Shown here: piece by piece, positions 4,717 to 5,594 of the stretch | How positions within the stretch are numbered: position 1 is the first letter of the stretch | How the letters are laid out: each line of letters opens with the position of its first letter | Assembly: GCA_018813405.1 (NCBI GenBank) | Contig: JAHJBW010000203.1 | Location: 1-5,594, forward strand | Reading direction: 5' to 3' | Length of the DNA stretch: 5,594 bases | Source: Candidatus Margulisiibacteriota bacterium | GTDB lineage: Bacteria > Margulisbacteria > WOR-1 > XYC2-FULL-46-14 > JAHJBW01 | The notes under the pieces: generated by a model | The model's input: the letters and a program-made list of their open reading frames with translations, nothing else | What the model was told of the DNA's origin: nothing | The model's database searches: none | Program-made: the position numbers and the translations under genes

Positions 4717-5457
4717 TCATAATGAGTTATCATGTCCCCTGCCGGTCTTTCCACTATTTCTGCAAATCAGGGCTAGTGGGCATTCCCCGCACAACGGCTT
4801 TTTCCTGCAAAACCGCTTGCCGAGCTCTACCAGCAGTGCGTGATATTCATTGAATGTTTCAACAGACCCTGGCAGGTTTTGCTCAAAATACGCCTTGATC
4901 TCGTCGTACTTGCTGAATGAGAACAACCCCAAACGATGGCCGATCCGTTTGGTGTAGGCATCCACCACGAACGATGGCTTGTTTGCCGCGTAAAGGATAA
5001 TCGAATCCGCTGTTTCAGGCCCGATGCCGTGGATTGACAATAGCTCCTGGCGCAATTCTTTTAGGGGCTGTGAGAACATCTTTTTAAGAGTGCCGTGGTT
5101 TGAGATTACATGGCGCACAAAGGCCTTGAGCTTTTTTGCTTTTTGGCGAAAGTATCCCGCCGGCCGTATCAGTCCTTCCAATTCCCTATTGTCAATCTTT
5201 GAAAGCTTATTCAAACTTAATTGCCGTGCTTTTATAAGGCTCGCAATAGCTTTCTCCACATTCTTCCAGTTGGTGGACTGGGTAAGTATGGCGCCGACAA
5301 TGACCTCAAAAGGTGCAGCGGGCTTGCCCTCCGACTTGTCCGCCGGAGCTCGAAGAGCGAAGGAGGAAGTCCGCCGGAGGCGGACGGAGGAGGGCCACCA
5401 GTTTTGCGGACCAAAGGCTTTGTAGAGGAGTTTGTATATCTTATGCGCTTTGTTCAT
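4717..5457 (-). CDS. Endonuclease III-like HhH-GPD DNA glycosylase (COG2231/MagIII type) with an in-frame repeat insertion
   Basis: The 246-residue product belongs to the helix-hairpin-helix GPD superfamily of base-excision repair glycosylases. FGPQNWWP (15-22) and PFEVIVGAILTQSTNWKNVEKAI (49-71) form the N-terminal core. The hairpin LLSIHGIGPETADSIILYA (139-157) and the catalytic Asp166 in FVVDAYTKR (163-171) follow. Four cysteines in C-x5-C-x2-C-x5-C (217, 223, 226, 232) should bind a 4Fe-4S cluster. The position of the lyase Lys of E. coli Nth is Glu148, so a monofunctional glycosylase, like H. pylori MagIII, is more likely than Nth itself. Residues 23-48, rich in Arg, Ser and Ala, are encoded by a palindromic repeat and split WWP from PFEV, which are nearly adjacent in relatives. 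I chose the ATG at 5457; the GTG at 5502 would add 15 residues and lacks a Shine-Dalgarno. The substrate is unknown. Confidence 0.85.
   Translation of the reverse strand: MNKAHKIYKLLYKAFGPQNWWPSSVRLRRTSSFALRAPADKSEGKPAAPFEVIVGAILTQSTNWKNVEKAIASLIKARQLSLNKLSKIDNRELEGLIRPAGYFRQKAKKLKAFVRHVISNHGTLKKMFSQPLKELRQELLSIHGIGPETADSIILYAANKPSFVVDAYTKRIGHRLGLFSFSKYDEIKAYFEQNLPGSVETFNEYHALLVELGKRFCRKKPLCGECPLALICRNSGKTGRGHDNSL
5326..5395. repeat. Mosaic palindromic repeat element inserted in frame in the glycosylase gene
   Basis: The 70-base element has 7-base inverted ends, GCCCTCC (5326-5332) and GGAGGGC (5389-5395). A perfect hairpin, GTCCGCC-GGA-GGCGGAC, lies at 5369-5385, and the block TCCGCCGGAG occurs twice. 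Its blocks recur in the two insertions of the tRNA-Arg remnant (2397-2429 and 2447-2475). It codes for about 23-26 extra residues (23-48 of the glycosylase) and does not break the frame. It behaves like the palindromic elements known to insert in coding genes of Rickettsia (RPEs), although the sequence here is different. Exact ends and any target-site duplication cannot be fixed from one copy. Confidence 0.7.
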
Positions 5458-5463
5458 CTCTCC

Positions 5464-5472
5464 AGTATAGCA
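5464..5472 (-). promoter_or_regulatory. Probable extended -10 promoter of the glycosylase gene
   Basis: The minus strand reads TGC-TATACT (5472-5464), an extended -10 with five of six consensus matches. The ATG at 5457 follows after just 6 bases (GGAGAG). Transcription would then start at or beside the ATG, giving a leaderless message. Alternatively GGAG acts as an unusually close Shine-Dalgarno on a longer transcript. No clear -35 hexamer is seen. Confidence 0.45.
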
Positions 5473-5526
5473 AAATCGAGTGAAATTTTTTCCTTCTAGC
5501 ACAGATAATTATTGGGTGAGACATTT

Positions 5527-5594
5527 ATGACATTACTGCCTGTTGATATCGTAAAAAAGCCTGTGATACTGCTGGCCCAAAAAGGTCCAACAGC
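5527..5594 (+). CDS. N-terminal fragment of an unidentified protein
   Basis: An open frame starts with ATG at 5527 and runs off the right edge after 22 codons. It begins MTLLPVDIVKKPVILLAQKG. GGGTGAG (5514-5520) lies 6 bases before the ATG and is a plausible Shine-Dalgarno. An in-frame TAA at 5506 excludes an ATG further upstream. The gene diverges from the glycosylase gene. Too little is visible to name a family. Confidence 0.5.
   Translation, partial: MTLLPVDIVKKPVILLAQKGPT

Noticed and set aside
5369..5385. GTCCGCC-GGA-GGCGGAC hairpin as a Rho-independent terminator
   Set aside because: It lies inside the glycosylase reading frame, has no following T-run on either strand, and is explained by the repeat element.

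Overview
The window reads as chromosomal DNA of a Gram-negative-type or other free-living bacterium from a little-studied lineage. Compact, separate secD and secF genes, a tRNA without an encoded CCA tail, and short GC-rich palindromic elements scattered through RNA and protein genes all recall uncultivated lineages such as Omnitrophota. That placement is a weak inference; no single gene here proves it.

Left part (1-2372, minus strand): a tight operon secD-secF-uppP. Each stop codon overlaps the next start as TAATG, and a good sigma70-type promoter lies just upstream of secD. SecD and SecF form the accessory part of the Sec translocon. UppP, of which only the first 40 residues are visible, recycles undecaprenyl pyrophosphate for cell-wall synthesis. 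The operon is therefore envelope housekeeping.

Middle left (2373-2600, minus strand): an intact tRNA-Arg(CCG) and, 15 bases downstream, a broken partial copy of it. The partial copy carries two insertions of about 30 bases, one in the anticodon loop and one in the T-arm. The insertions resemble parts of a 70-base palindromic element that sits in frame inside the DNA glycosylase gene at the right end.

Centre (2670-4438): the most interesting block. A plus-strand gene encodes a protein whose C-terminal half looks like a HYD1-type ADP-ribosyltransferase. It converges on, and overlaps by 4 bases, a minus-strand gene for an ADP-ribosylglycohydrolase with a complete set of family motifs. Together they look like a writer/eraser pair for reversible ADP-ribosylation, either toxin/antitoxin-like or regulatory like DraT/DraG. 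The transferase assignment rests on motif reading and needs a structure or profile search.

Right part (4439-5594): an intergenic stretch of 278 bases in which I see nothing convincing, then a minus-strand endonuclease III-like (COG2231/MagIII-type) glycosylase with the in-frame repeat insertion. A plus-strand gene of unknown function starts at 5527 and runs off the window. Three minus-strand genes have -10-like hexamers so close to a start codon that leaderless or nearly leaderless transcripts are likely.
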